Shown here in pieces: positions 24,116 through 35,034 of a DNA stretch of 64,000 bases (position 1 is its first letter; every line of letters starts with the position of its first letter). The position numbers were made by a program, and so were the translations under genes. Below the pieces are notes generated by a model, which saw nothing but the letters and a program-made list of their open reading frames with translations, was not told the origin of the DNA and did not search any database. Origin of the DNA: Carya illinoinensis (lineage: Eukaryota > Streptophyta > Magnoliopsida > Fagales > Juglandaceae). The stretch spans positions 27,839,445-27,903,444 of the forward strand of contig NC_056753.1 in the NCBI RefSeq assembly GCF_018687715.1. Direction: 5' to 3'.

Positions 24116-25066
24116 TGAATTCAATTATATTATTTTTATTTATTTATTTAAAATTAATTTATGTTAATTTCTGCTTTTAATTGTTGTAGTGATACCTGCA
24201 TTACCTGGTGCTGGGACGACGTCTACAGCTACATCCTCCGCTACAGTATGAATTCTTTTATATTAGACTCTACACCCACCATTACTTATGGTTTGCAGAA
24301 TTGATCCCTTACTTTATAAGTTAAAACTTTATATTGATAATTTTAATTCGTTTTATTTTTAATTTATTATTATTGCAGGATTTATGATCTTCAATTTATC
24401 TGCCCATATCTCAACACAATGGAATGTCTCAATAAACTCACCGCCACCAAAAATTGATCAAATTTCCGAATGTTATGATTATGTTAATTTATAATTAGTT
24501 GTAATGTTAATTATTAATGGTACAATTTGTAGTATTTATTATTTTTATGTCTTTGTAATTTTGTAATTGTTTATTAGTTGACATGATTTTGTAATTTCTA
24601 TCATTGTAATTTTGTAATAGCTTAGTGCATGCCTTAGTTACTTAATAATTAATAGGCTAATAGTATAAGACTATAAGGTTGATTGTTGAAGTTTTTGAAC
24701 TTGGAATTTAGTAATTAATATTTGTATTTGTATTCTTATTTTTGTTAAAAAAAAAATTTTAATATAGAAATATAGTTGTAGTTAAATTTTTCGTCTATAA
24801 ACAAATTTGGATTGTGTTTCTGGGTTATTTTGAGCCCAAAAAACTTATTTGGGCTCAAAATACCCCAAAATATTTCAATGGGCCAAGGGCCCATCACCAA
24901 AGCCGAGGCCAGACAGGGGGAGGGGCTCCCCCGCACCCCCATTACCAGACGGGGTACCCCGCCCCATCGATGCGGGGGCCGGGGAAAAAAAAGCCCCCCC
25001 CCCCCCAACCGCATGGGCGGGGGCGAGGGCGAGGGGTGGGTAGCACCCCTAGTATTACACTGCCCA
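24116..25066 (+). mobile_element. Non-coding 3' part of the hAT element
   Basis: AT-rich 3' sequence followed by a very GC-rich end (24880-25060) with C- and G-runs, closing on ggtagcacccctag, which resembles hAT terminal repeats. A perfect 11-bp inverted repeat (attttgagccc, 24827-24837 and 24851-24861) forms a hairpin near the GC-rich end. The matching 5' terminal repeat is missing, so the 8-bp duplication could not be checked. Confidence 0.5.
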
Positions 25067-26159
25067 AGTTAGCAGATTTCAGGTTGTTGATGACTACATT
25101 AATAACCACCATATCTTTTATACTTTTTTTTTTTTTTATATATGTGAACTTCTATAGTGTAGCTTTTATTTAATATAGATTTATATATATATATATATAG
25201 AGCATTTGTTATGGTATGTCTCTTTATGTATTTATTTAATTTTTTTTAGATATGTTAACTTGTAATACGAAGTCTGGATTTTTTATAATGCTTTGGTCTG
25301 TATACATTCAACTTAATTGGTTTGTTGATGCCAACTTAAAGTTGGACAAGTAGGTGTCGTGTGCATGAGTTGTTAACTTGCCCAGATAAGCAGTACCTGC
25401 CATTTTGCTAGTTAATTCGGTGTACATGTTCCATGGGAGTTACTAGATCAACTTTACCTAAAGATATGACCAATTCCAACTTTACCTATGAATTTAATTT
25501 ATTAAAATAGGCTATGTATAATAGAAGGCACATTTCGGCCTGATCAAATTTGAAAACTGAGCAATTTAATCTTTGAAGAGTTAATCACATTTCAGCAAAA
25601 TAACTAAGCAATACAGATTTAACAATAAAGATTCAGCAAAATCTGGGCATCTGATCCATACCACAAAATGTTTCAACAATACAGATTCAGCAAACTAAGC
25701 ACATTTTGGCTTCAGATGGTTCAATTTATTTCAAGATATGTGCACCTGAACAGTATCACAGACTTTTCAGCAATACAAATTCAGCAAAATAAGCACATTT
25801 CGGCTTCACACGGTTCACTTTATTTCAAGATCCGGGCACTTGAATAGTACCACATAGACTTTTCAAGCACCTGAATTTATCAACTACACTATCTTCACAA
25901 CACTATCATACTTTCCAAATAGACAAACTAAATGAGCTGCAATGAACATTTTGCTGAAAAACACAATCAGCAGTTTCATCAGAATGATATGTCAGTTGCC
26001 TACTTGTTCTAATAATTTCTTACACATTTCCATAACTACTAGTCTAAAGCACAAATTCACAAGTTCAAGCTTTATACAAAATATTTGACAATCAGTGAGT
26101 ATTCACTGTGATCGTGAGAAGTACAAATAAAGTAATATACAAATGATAAGATAGAGCTT
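25067..26159. other. Intergenic, with ~94-bp tandem repeat
   Basis: No gene. Between 25630 and 25870 a unit containing 'attcagcaaa' followed by aagcacattt-ggcttcaa and ttatttcaagat recurs with a 94-bp period (25685, 25779), plus a shortened copy at 25630. Two diverged copies are clear. Confidence 0.6.
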
Positions 26160-26728
26160 TATATTTCTGCATTGACGCTGGACTCCCAAGTCCCTCTTGA
26201 CAATTTCGCCATCTCTTTTTTGAACCTCTTCCATCCAATTTCGAACCTCTTCTATCCAACTTCAAACCTCTTCCTCTCTTCTTCGAACCGTTTCCTCTCT
26301 TCTTCGCAACTCTTTGGCAATTTGTTGAAACTCTGCCTTAGTTTTCTAAAGTTCTTCCTCCTTCCTTAAGGAGTTAATTTCTATTTTAACAAGCTCTTTT
26401 TCTCTTTCATAGCCGCTACCAATATCTGTCTATTTGAAATAGTTGCAGTGTGGTAACCCCTGTATAAACAAACCAACGAAAGGCATAGTAAATTAACTTG
26501 TAATTTTGACTCAAACCCAAACAAAGCAAGTGCTTCTGATGATATTTTTTTTTTTACCTGAGAATTGTACTTTGAACACCCAAAAAATGATCGACCTGGA
26601 TTTCTTGGCGTATTTGATGTTCTGAGCGAGGCGGGTGACCCACAAGTGCACATTGGATTGTTTCTCAAAGTATGAGTAACAAGTGAAGAAGAAGAATCTT
26701 CACTCGATACCTTTTCTCCAAACAACAT
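26160..26728 (-). pseudogene. GRF-type zinc-finger protein pseudogene
   Basis: Exon 1 (26728 down to about 26558) encodes MLFGEKVSSEDSSSS then CTCGSPASLRTSNTPRNPGR and FFGCSKYNSQ, three of the metal ligands of a GRF zinc finger. After an intron, exon 2 resumes GLPHCNYFK, the fourth ligand, then TAG where the family has Trp. The following glutamate/arginine-rich coiled coil (26430-26160) has another stop and a frameshift. GRF-finger proteins of this size are often carried by plant transposons. Single-domain remnant, not expected to be functional. Confidence 0.75.
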
Positions 26729-28406
26729 TTTCCCAAAATAGGCAATGGAGTATATTGTTGCTATGAAAAAGAAGTTTTTCTCATTTTTAGTTTATGCTCG
26801 GGTTAAGAAGTATTTTTTTTTTTAAAAGAGAGGTGGAGCAACTTAGTTACCATTAGGGGAGTGTTTGTGGAAAACAGATAAATCATATTAGTGTCAGGTG
26901 TTAGGGCAATAAGAGCCTTAATGTCATGAACACAGACAGAAACACAAGGATTAATTTCTTATCCATAAATGATAGACCCAGCCCAATCAATGAACAAAAC
27001 TGCACAAGTTGAAACTGCACAAGCACAAATTCGAGCTAAATGTTTATGTAGTGTAAAACAAAATATAAAAGCAGTTTCAACATATTTTATAAAGAAAAAT
27101 GGGGCACATCAGCTAACTGTTCCATGAAAGCATGCATATATGCAGATCCATTGTAATGCAGTCAGGTTTGCGGTTGCCTTTATTGTTGCAGATAAAAGGG
27201 GCTAGCTAGTAGTTACCTAGCTACTTTTTTAATAAAAAGTGTACGATATCACTTATATGTTCTAGAACTATACAAATCATTTTAATCATTTTACAATTCC
27301 TGAGAAGCTAGGTTCACTTGCAGATTTAAATTAGCTATTAGCTATTTAAAAAAATATATATACTTTAATTAGCTAAAAAGATCACTTTCTATGAGTTTTC
27401 TAACTGTACAAATGATATTATAATATGAGTGGTGGAAGTTTAAGGTTGGATTTTGAATGATCAACTTCATAGTTCCTTTAGAACTTGGTGTTTGAATGAG
27501 GAATCAATCTCTTGTTAGTTAATATATTCTACTTTATTACATTCTAGTCTCCTATGTAATTATTGCTTTCCTAAGTCTCTTTCATATGTCATTTTAACCA
27601 TATGAAAGAGATTGTTTCTGTCTCTCATGTATTTCTTTCCTTCGAACTTTTTCACACATCATTTTTTGTAGATGTTCCATCTGATACCAACACCACAGGG
27701 GAGCTTTTACGTGTTGAATGACATTTTTCGCTTGAATTATTCATGAGTGTTAAGACAATTCAGTAATTTGACAGAGAACTCTATGTTAATTTTTTTTAAA
27801 TGTTTGAATTGAACATCGAAAGTTAAAACCAGATTTTGTTTTAAGGTTTGATTTATATTATAATATGATCAACTTGATAAATGGCTTGTTAGATTTTTAT
27901 GGTTTCAGTTTAGGAGACCTTCAGTTCAAACCTCTTCAACAAATTAATCTAAACACACAAATCAACTCTATTTTTACAAATAAAATAAGTTCAAATTTTC
28001 GAACCTATTCCTTCCACTTTCTCGGCAACCAAACAGGACATCAAAACGCAATGCTTTCTGTGTGTCAACATTAAAACACTATACATAACTTAATCTTTGT
28101 ACAGAAATGAAAACTATTAATTTCCAAACAGAAACCCTAGCAAAAAAATGTTCAGTGTGAAACCAAAATTATACATTTTTGAACAAAAACCCTAAAAAAA
28201 ATTCTGAATACAGATTAGGGGCTTCTACTTTATTCATCTTATTAAAATATAGACCAAATAACCAAAAGCACCATTGAGGGAGAGACAAACCTGTTAGGCT
28301 CGATTTAGGGTTTCCAAACTCAGATCTACGTCGTAGAACCAGGAACAACATCGATGATATTGAAAACAAAAAACCGCAATATATCAATAGATAAAATAAC
28401 TAAAAG

Positions 28407-28408
<2 letters not shown>
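26729..28408. other. AT-rich intergenic sequence
   Basis: No gene recognised. 28080-28400 has 'aaccctag/aaccctaa' words and reads like the leader of a former minus-strand gene. Part of it (28288-28340) is repeated on the other side of the AG tract. Confidence 0.5.

Positions 28409-28468
<60 letters not shown>
28409..28468. repeat. (AG)n microsatellite between diverged direct repeats
   Basis: About 28 AG units. On both sides lies a diverged copy of one segment (gatttagggtttccaaact...ctacgtcgtag near 28305 and gatttagggttttcacc...ctacgccgtag near 28490), so the tract sits at the junction of a duplication. Confidence 0.85.
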
Positions 28469-28475
<7 letters not shown>

Positions 28476-28837
28476 CCTTTCAATCTTGATTTAGGGTTTT
28501 CACCATCTCTACAAATCTACGCCGTAGAGTCCAAGAAATACAACCATTTTTAGTCAAGATTAAGCTGCGGAGTTACAACATCATACGGGGGAGAGATTGA
28601 TATATGAGAAGAGTTTCATACGGGGGGAGGGGAAAGCTGAATGAAGGGGAAGGAAAGCTGAACGGGGGAGGGCAAAAGCAAATGAAAGAATTTCACATCA
28701 AACAAAATCTGTCAGATGGAATCCCAAGAAGATATTTGCTTTTGCTTTTGCCGCTTAACATAAAATGTCCCATTTCATTTATTAATCCACGTTAGCAGTT
28801 TGGTGCGTAATTCGTCCCCTCGTACCTGCATTAAGAC

Positions 28838-29035
28838 TTTTCTAATATAAAAAGAGAACTACTACATATATAAAGAGAATACTTATAATCTAATAAATTG
28901 ATGTGGCTTCACGTGATGCGTTAAATCTTTTTTATATTAAAAATAACTTTATAATCTAACATATTACATCAGGTTATATTAATTTATGAATTTACTTTTA
29001 TATAATTCTTTTATAACTAAAATATTTCTCATATA
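28838..29035. mobile_element. MITE-like element, family A, copy 2
   Basis: Shares ataatctaa-.atattacatcag and aatttatgaatttacttttatataattctttta with the family at 19858, 32872 and 34440. No coding content. Confidence 0.5.
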
Positions 29036-29676
29036 AAAATGCATTATAACGTACAAGTAAGATCAAATGACAAAGAATTAAGTAATATCAAAAGGAAAAG
29101 AGAAAAGCTGGTCTGTCCGGGTGCAATGCAAATAGACGCATTGCAAAACCCAAACACCCACAACACATTATTTAATATCTTTAATTACGAAAATTTACTA
29201 GAATATCGATCAACAATACCCTACGAGGAAAAGTGTGCACTTCCTTAGAACTTTGTGTTTTTGGGTATCTCTCTTTATGGACTTCCAAGTAGTAAATGAC
29301 AGAGACTTTAGTAACAATGACAGATACAGCTAATAAAAGAAGAGCAATAGGGCAGATTGCATGACGGCCTGACCTATCGTTCTAAAAGAAAATCAAAAAA
29401 CAAAAGAAAGAAATTAAGAATGGCCTAACCGATCATGGACATGATCTCAACACTTTCTAACTTTCAATACCCTATCCTGCGCCGCCCATGCATGCTCGAT
29501 CATAAACTTTCCAATTCCATTCCATGCATTTGTTCTAGCTATGTACGTGAGTACATCATGCATGAATCAAAATCCAGACCCTCAATCTAGTCCTACGTTG
29601 ATTTTGCGTGCTCCCATGATCAGCATGCAGGCAAAAGCAAATATCTTCGTTCGTTAATTGATCGAGAGTCATCCGT

Positions 29677-31446
29677 TCAGATAAAGCATACATCGTCGGC
29701 CGAGGAATTCCGGCGGATGCGCTCGCTGGCATTACCTTTCTTCCTCGACCCGACCGTCGACCCACCCGTCGGCTGATCTCCACCGCAAACGATCTGACAT
29801 TGACACCCGCATATGTTGCTGAAGCACGAGAACAATCCATTGCCGCTGTCGGTGTTACGCCGCGGGTGTCGATTACTGGACCTTATGCTCGAGAACTCAA
29901 CACCCCGGTCGCACACCGGCGGGAGCTCCGTCCGCCACCTTTCCAGCTTCGACTGTAGCCCCTCCACGCTCTCATCCATACTGGGCGCCCCGCCAATGAT
30001 CGAGCTCCCTTCCTCGTCCAGTCGTTGCACCTTCGCCATCTCCGCCGCAACCTCCGACGGAGAAGGACCCAGTTCAGACTCCGTCAAGAAAGCCTTCGTC
30101 GACCTGCGTGGGGTGGTGGCGTATTCCCTCATCGTCGACCTTCGCGGCGTTGCGTACTCCAATAGCCCGTTGAACTTGTGGAAGGATTTCGCCCGCATGG
30201 GCGTAGCGGTAGCACTAGCGCGGGGGTGGACCGGGGTCGCAAGTGGATGCTTTGGAGTCACACGTGTATGACTGGGAGTCATACGTGGGTGCATGGGAGT
30301 TGTGGCTTTTCTCGGGGCCCCGAAATCCAAGTCGAAGCCAGCTTTCTCAAGAGTGCTCAGTCTCACCTTGGGTTTCTCCACGTCCGACTCAGACCAGTTG
30401 TCGATTTCTTTAACGGGGTTTGCGTTTAATACCACCCGTTTCGGCGTCGGATAAACCTCTGCAGCTACTTCCGGCGAACTGTGCACAGAACTCGATCTGC
30501 CATTACTAGCCTTTTCCCGGCCTTTCTTAGGTGTTGGATCCCATCCAACTTCCGAGCCGCTGATTACCGAACTTGGTCTCCCGTAAGGTTTTGCGGTTTT
30601 ACCTATGTTTGGAGCTTCCATGCCATAAACTTCGGAGACACTAATGATGGAGCTGTACTCTATTTTGTTCTTGTTCTTCCTACCCCTTCCGACTTCCGAG
30701 CCGCTGATCAACGAACTTGCTCTGGACCATATTTTCTTTTTCATTGGACCCACTTCAGAGCCGTTGACCATGGAGCTCGAATTTAGATTGGATTTCTGTT
30801 GGACAGCCCGAAATTCTGACGTCCGGAGATCTGATGCGATCATGGAGCTGGTGTCACTCTTGGTGCGCCTTATCGAAGGCTTCGAAACACCCGTCTGAAG
30901 AGAACCGCCTTGAAGATGGGAGTCCTCCTCGCCCATCAGATGGCGATATCCCACGGCCCCCGAGGAATTGAGCTGAGAGTACAACGGCATGCTCCGCATG
31001 GAACTGTTGAGAATTCCCACGCCGATATTCAGAATCCCCTGTGGCCGACCCGATGGCCTCCGGACCTGCAGAGCCACGAACCTCATTCCGACCTTTACCT
31101 GGTTGTTGTTTTCGTTGTGCGACCTGCCGGGAAGGTTCGGGATGAGATTACCGACGAGGACACGGACGGTGCCCACGTGGACGTCTCGGAACCAGTGGAG
31201 GGCGTAAATCTCAATCATGACTGCGGAGGTGTCGGAGTGGAGAAACTCGTCGTCGACGCGGAAGACGAACTTGTCGTTCCAGGTGGGGTTGTTATCGCCC
31301 TGAGAGTCCACCCGGGTCGAAAGTTTCCGGTCCGGATGGACCCACGCCACAGCGTACGTCCGCATGGAACGCGATACATTTGCGAGGTCTTGTGCCGATA
31401 TGAGATTGAGTTCCAGGAGCTGGAACGGTGCTAAAATGGTTGACAT
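29677..31446 (-). CDS. C2-domain protein (SRC2-like), single exon
   Basis: 589-residue protein. An N-terminal C2 domain (about 5-130: LLELNLISAQDLANVS, KLSTRVDSQGDNNPTWNDKF, AVMIEIYALHWFRDVHVGTV) of the plant SRC2-like type should bind membrane lipids and may act in stress or membrane signalling. The remainder is disordered and basic. It holds a repeated SSxxxxSEVG motif (SEV at 230, 250, 271 and 298, with a variant PEV at 325), a TPxHPR repeat (MTPSHTRVTPKHPLATPVHP) and a short Cys-rich tail (CFSNICGCQCQIVC). The start is the first ATG. The upstream 200 bp has an AT tract and GA-rich leader. Several C2 proteins with long low-complexity tails exist in plants; the exact orthologue is not identified. 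Confidence 0.9.
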   Translation of the reverse strand: MSTILAPFQLLELNLISAQDLANVSRSMRTYAVAWVHPDRKLSTRVDSQGDNNPTWNDKFVFRVDDEFLHSDTSAVMIEIYALHWFRDVHVGTVRVLVGNLIPNLPGRSHNENNNQVKVGMRFVALQVRRPSGRPQGILNIGVGILNSSMRSMPLYSQLNSSGAVGYRHLMGEEDSHLQGGSLQTGVSKPSIRRTKSDTSSMIASDLRTSEFRAVQQKSNLNSSSMVNGSEVGPMKKKIWSRASSLISGSEVGRGRKNKNKIEYSSIISVSEVYGMEAPNIGKTAKPYGRPSSVISGSEVGWDPTPKKGREKASNGRSSSVHSSPEVAAEVYPTPKRVVLNANPVKEIDNWSESDVEKPKVRLSTLEKAGFDLDFGAPRKATTPMHPRMTPSHTRVTPKHPLATPVHPRASATATPMRAKSFHKFNGLLEYATPRRSTMREYATTPRRSTKAFLTESELGPSPSEVAAEMAKVQRLDEEGSSIIGGAPSMDESVEGLQSKLERWRTELPPVCDRGVEFSSIRSSNRHPRRNTDSGNGLFSCFSNICGCQCQIVCGGDQPTGGSTVGSRKKGNASERIRRNSSADDVCFI

Positions 31447-32204
31447 AATATATGAGTGTTATATATATATATATATACGTACGGACTGTTGAAAAGGATC
31501 TCAGAGAAACAAATCAATTGTTCTTTGTTGGGCAGGGAATATGAAAGTAGAAAAGGTGTTGGTGGTGCCGTGAACAGCGGAGTCCACTCGATCGCCGGCG
31601 TCCGATCGAGAGGAAGACGACGACGTCGGCGAGGGAGGGATATTTGATGGGCATGAAATTAAGTCAGGCCGGAGAGAATGTGCATGGCATTTTGAGAGCT
31701 GGGAAAATAGCGAGCGAGAGAGAGAGAGAGGGGGGGGAGGCCGATCAATAAGGGTAGCTAAGCGTTGAGAATCATTTAGGGGACAGCAGAAAGAACGGAG
31801 TTTCGTTGGTTACCATTGAGCAGAAAGTTTATTTTGTTTTTAACTGTTTCGTTATCCAGATTGGTCGTTAGTCAATTTCCCAACTGCATTATGATTTGCA
31901 TTTAAGGTTGCTTAATTTAGAATTAGGAAGAGGGTCATGATCATGATCAAGTTAAGGTCTAATCATCTTATTAATCTTCTTTTCTTTTCTTTTCTTTTTT
32001 TAAATAAAAACATGTTTGGTAACATATATGAGAGAATGTGGCTGATTATATAGATCATCATCTGGTTTTGTTTGGCAAGCATACAAATTTTTTTGCCTAT
32101 TTTTACGAAAAATAATAATTGGTTAATATAAAGTTTTTACTGCAAGAAAAAAGTTTATTTGTAACTTGTTATAATATTCTACAAAAATGATCATTTTCTA
32201 TCAA
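31447..32204. promoter_or_regulatory. Leader and upstream region of the C2 gene
   Basis: Contains an (AT)n tract at 31461-31478 just before the start codon, GAC/GGC-rich DNA (31560-31650), a GA tract near 31715 and AT-rich DNA beyond. No gene recognised, and no clear TATA box assigned. Confidence 0.4.
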
Positions 32205-32478
32205 AATTTAATCAATTTTCACTCCAAAACTCATTCTTGTCTCAAATAATTCATCATAATAATTTATACTTGGGATCTACAATCTTTTTCAACTCAACAC
32301 ATCTTTATACGTGGAACTCACAAACTTTTCAATTTTTCATAAATAGTAATATTAAATTCATCTTAACATCCAAATACATTTAAACTCGTTTTAAATAAGC
32401 CCCACAACTCACTCTACTTACTTAATTCACTATTATTTATAAAGAGTTCAAATCAGCTCAACCTCCAGACGCAAATAT
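32205..32478 (-). mobile_element. MITE-like element, family B, copy 2
   Basis: Reverse complement matches 17955-18290: ttgagctga.ttgaa..ctttataaataatagtga, gagttgtgggg, gtttaaatgtatttggatgtta, then ttgagttgaaaaagattgt. Non-coding and diverged. Confidence 0.65.
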
Positions 32479-32871
32479 TTTATACGATTCATGAACTGCT
32501 AGAAATTTCGTTTGTAAGTTAGTGTTTAAAGTCTTATCTAAGTGAATGAATTGATCAGTGTGTTATAATATCACAACAATTTATGATCTACTTTTGTAAC
32601 TTAAAAACGTCACAGTCAAAGCTTTACCAAATTGGGAGCAAATTAGAAACTTCTAGCATATAAATGTGAATGAGGCTTCGGTTGTACACCTCATAGATTG
32701 GTTGATTAAATCCATCGAATACCTACCTAGCTTGCTGCTTATCATTAATCTGATCGATCTGGCTCCATAATAGTGCGTAGAAGAGGCCAGCTGCAGGGTC
32801 AAAGACTTGGTTTATCTTGTTCTAGTTGCTCAATCCTGTGGGCTAATTATAGATAGTATACCCTAATTAAT

Positions 32872-33060
32872 TATTAGAAAATACTTTAGTCATAAAGAGA
32901 TTACACATAAGTAAACTTACAAACTGATATGGTTTCATGTGGTACATCAGATTATAAAGTTATATTTATTACAAAGTAGATCTAATGGATTCCATGAAGT
33001 CACATCAGTTTGTGAGTTTATTTTGTATAATCTCTTTGTGTTTGTACCAATTCACTTAAT
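32872..33060. mobile_element. MITE-like element, family A, copy 3 (best preserved)
   Basis: The two halves are inverted repeats: 'cataaagagattacac..aag' with 'taatctctttgtg', and 'aaacttacaaactgatatgg' with 'cacatcagtttgtgagttt', around a short centre. About 190 bp, no coding capacity. Relatives at 19858, 28838 and 34440. Confidence 0.7.
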
Positions 33061-34439
33061 TATTAGAACCACCCCCCCCCCCAAAAAAAACCAAAAAACA
33101 CCTAGGGAGCTGGCTGGCTGGCTAATTGTAATTGCAAATTTGCAATTTCTGCTAATATCTTTGTTGTTGGTACTTTTGCTTCGGCCTAGCTACCATCAGC
33201 TTGGGCCAAGAGATTTCACCTTCATGCTTGAGCAAAAGTGCCTCAGGAAGATGAAATGATGAATGAAACCTTGTCATGGGGAGGCTAGTAAGAGGAGTCC
33301 AGATCCTTTCTCTTCTTCTTTTCTTTTTGGTGAGTAATCCGGAGCAAGATTTTGAGCCTACTGCATCATTGGGGATGTGAAAATTGACCGAAAAATCAGA
33401 TTTCTGAGCAGACCAGAGTCGCAGGCATATATTGTGTTTCCAATGCCAACATCTATAAGGGCCACTAAAATGTTAAGCCATCATATCAATTGCAGGAGCA
33501 TGTGAATTAATTGGATGGTCGGAAAACTTAAAACTGACATCTTCAAAATAACTGATAATGCTCGTATCATGCTCCTCTTTTTTCTTTCCTAATAAGATTT
33601 TTCTCCAGTCCAAGGGAGGAGACCTTCAAGTTCAAGGAGCAGTGGAATAATATTCTTACTTATTCTGGCAGATCCTGAAGATGTGATATTAACGTATCAG
33701 CGTAGAGAGAAACTTACATGCTCTTGTAGAATATGGTTTTGAGGGAAGCGGCCATGAAATTGCATAATGTATGAATGTCTGGGATTTTTTGATCGGAAAA
33801 TGTTGACAAAAGGCTGAAGTTTGTGCACAGGAGCAAATTGTGCTGATATGAAAATCCCTTGGATCTGATACTGCAAACACAGAGTCACGTTCTTAAGCCT
33901 AATTACTGCAAGCTAAAGAGGATATGAAGATGGAAGCGGGAATATGGGATAATTGAGATCAAAACATGCTCTTCAAAGATAAAAATGATGCATAGATCGA
34001 ATTGTTATTAGGTACTTTGAGATTATGAACACGTGGTATAAAAGTTAATGCTTATATCGGTAATTTCAACTGCTTGACATGTATGGATAAGATGAAGTAG
34101 TACATCATCCACGTTCTGAAAATATCTAATAATTTCATATCCTGCACATATTAAAATATTTTAATACGACATATATACAACGGTCGAGGATAAGCTTAAT
34201 TGATTAGCATAGAGACCAAACCATCATTCAAAACATCCTTGGTTTAGGAGCCATTCCAACTCCAAAACGAGCGTAATGCATTCCTTTTCTTTGCATTTCT
34301 AATATCAAATGAGCCACACTTTTAACAAAGATTTTTTTTTTTTTTTTTAATCCTTATGTGTCCAGACCAGCTTACACGTTCCTCAATTAAACCCACAAAA
34401 TCCTGAAATTAACGACCAAACAAACCTGTAGTGACCCTA
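33061..34439. other. Intergenic, unassigned
   Basis: A C-run and A-run near 33067, then mixed-composition DNA without a reading frame I can assign. Overlapping minus-strand frames at 33689-33888 have no family signature. Confidence 0.5.
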
Positions 34440-34610
34440 AAGAAACTTTGAAAGAAATTTTATAAATATAAACTCACAAATTAACGTATTTTAATATTAT
34501 ATGTTAAATTGTAAATATACATATATTATAAATAGATCTAACATATTATATGAAATGATGTCAACTTCTAAATTTATTCTTGTGAAATCTTTTTGTGATT
34601 GTAGTACTTC
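34440..34610. mobile_element. MITE-like element, family A, copy 4
   Basis: Shares attataaatagatctaacatatta, 'atgtcaacttctaaatttatt' and 'aatctttttgtgattgta' with the copy at 32872, in the same order. It lies downstream of the G3BP-like stop codon. Confidence 0.55.
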
Positions 34611-35034
34611 TTTAGAAACCATCTTAGTGGGCGAATTTCGGATATCGTGTCGCTCAAATATCGCTTCAGCAAAAGTGAATTAACTGATAAAAGGCTTGCA
34701 GGGTGAAGAGAATAATAAATAATGTAAGGACCATAGAAATAATTAATAAATGAATAAATCAATTCAACAAGCTTCATCAGTAAGACAAACAATGCTAGAT
34801 TCACCGGATTAAGTGCTCAAAACTGCAAACACATTGCTGTTAAATTATAATAATTTCCTGGTAAAGAAAAATAAGTATCAAGGGACCCTTGGACGAGATA
34901 TATGTGATTCATACTGCAAAACATCTAAACATGGCCGACTCCTGAAAATATCGATATCATAAATTTCCAACCGACAACTGTGAAGGTGCGAAGCTGCATG
35001 TTTATCGAAACTTCACTCTTGTTGTTCGAAAATT

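Noticed and set aside
26172..26369. Leu/Phe-rich plus-strand frame
   Set aside because: It is the opposite strand of the Glu/Arg coiled coil in the GRF pseudogene.
30910..31434. 174-residue plus-strand frame
   Set aside because: Antisense shadow of the C2-domain gene, whose domain and start are convincing.
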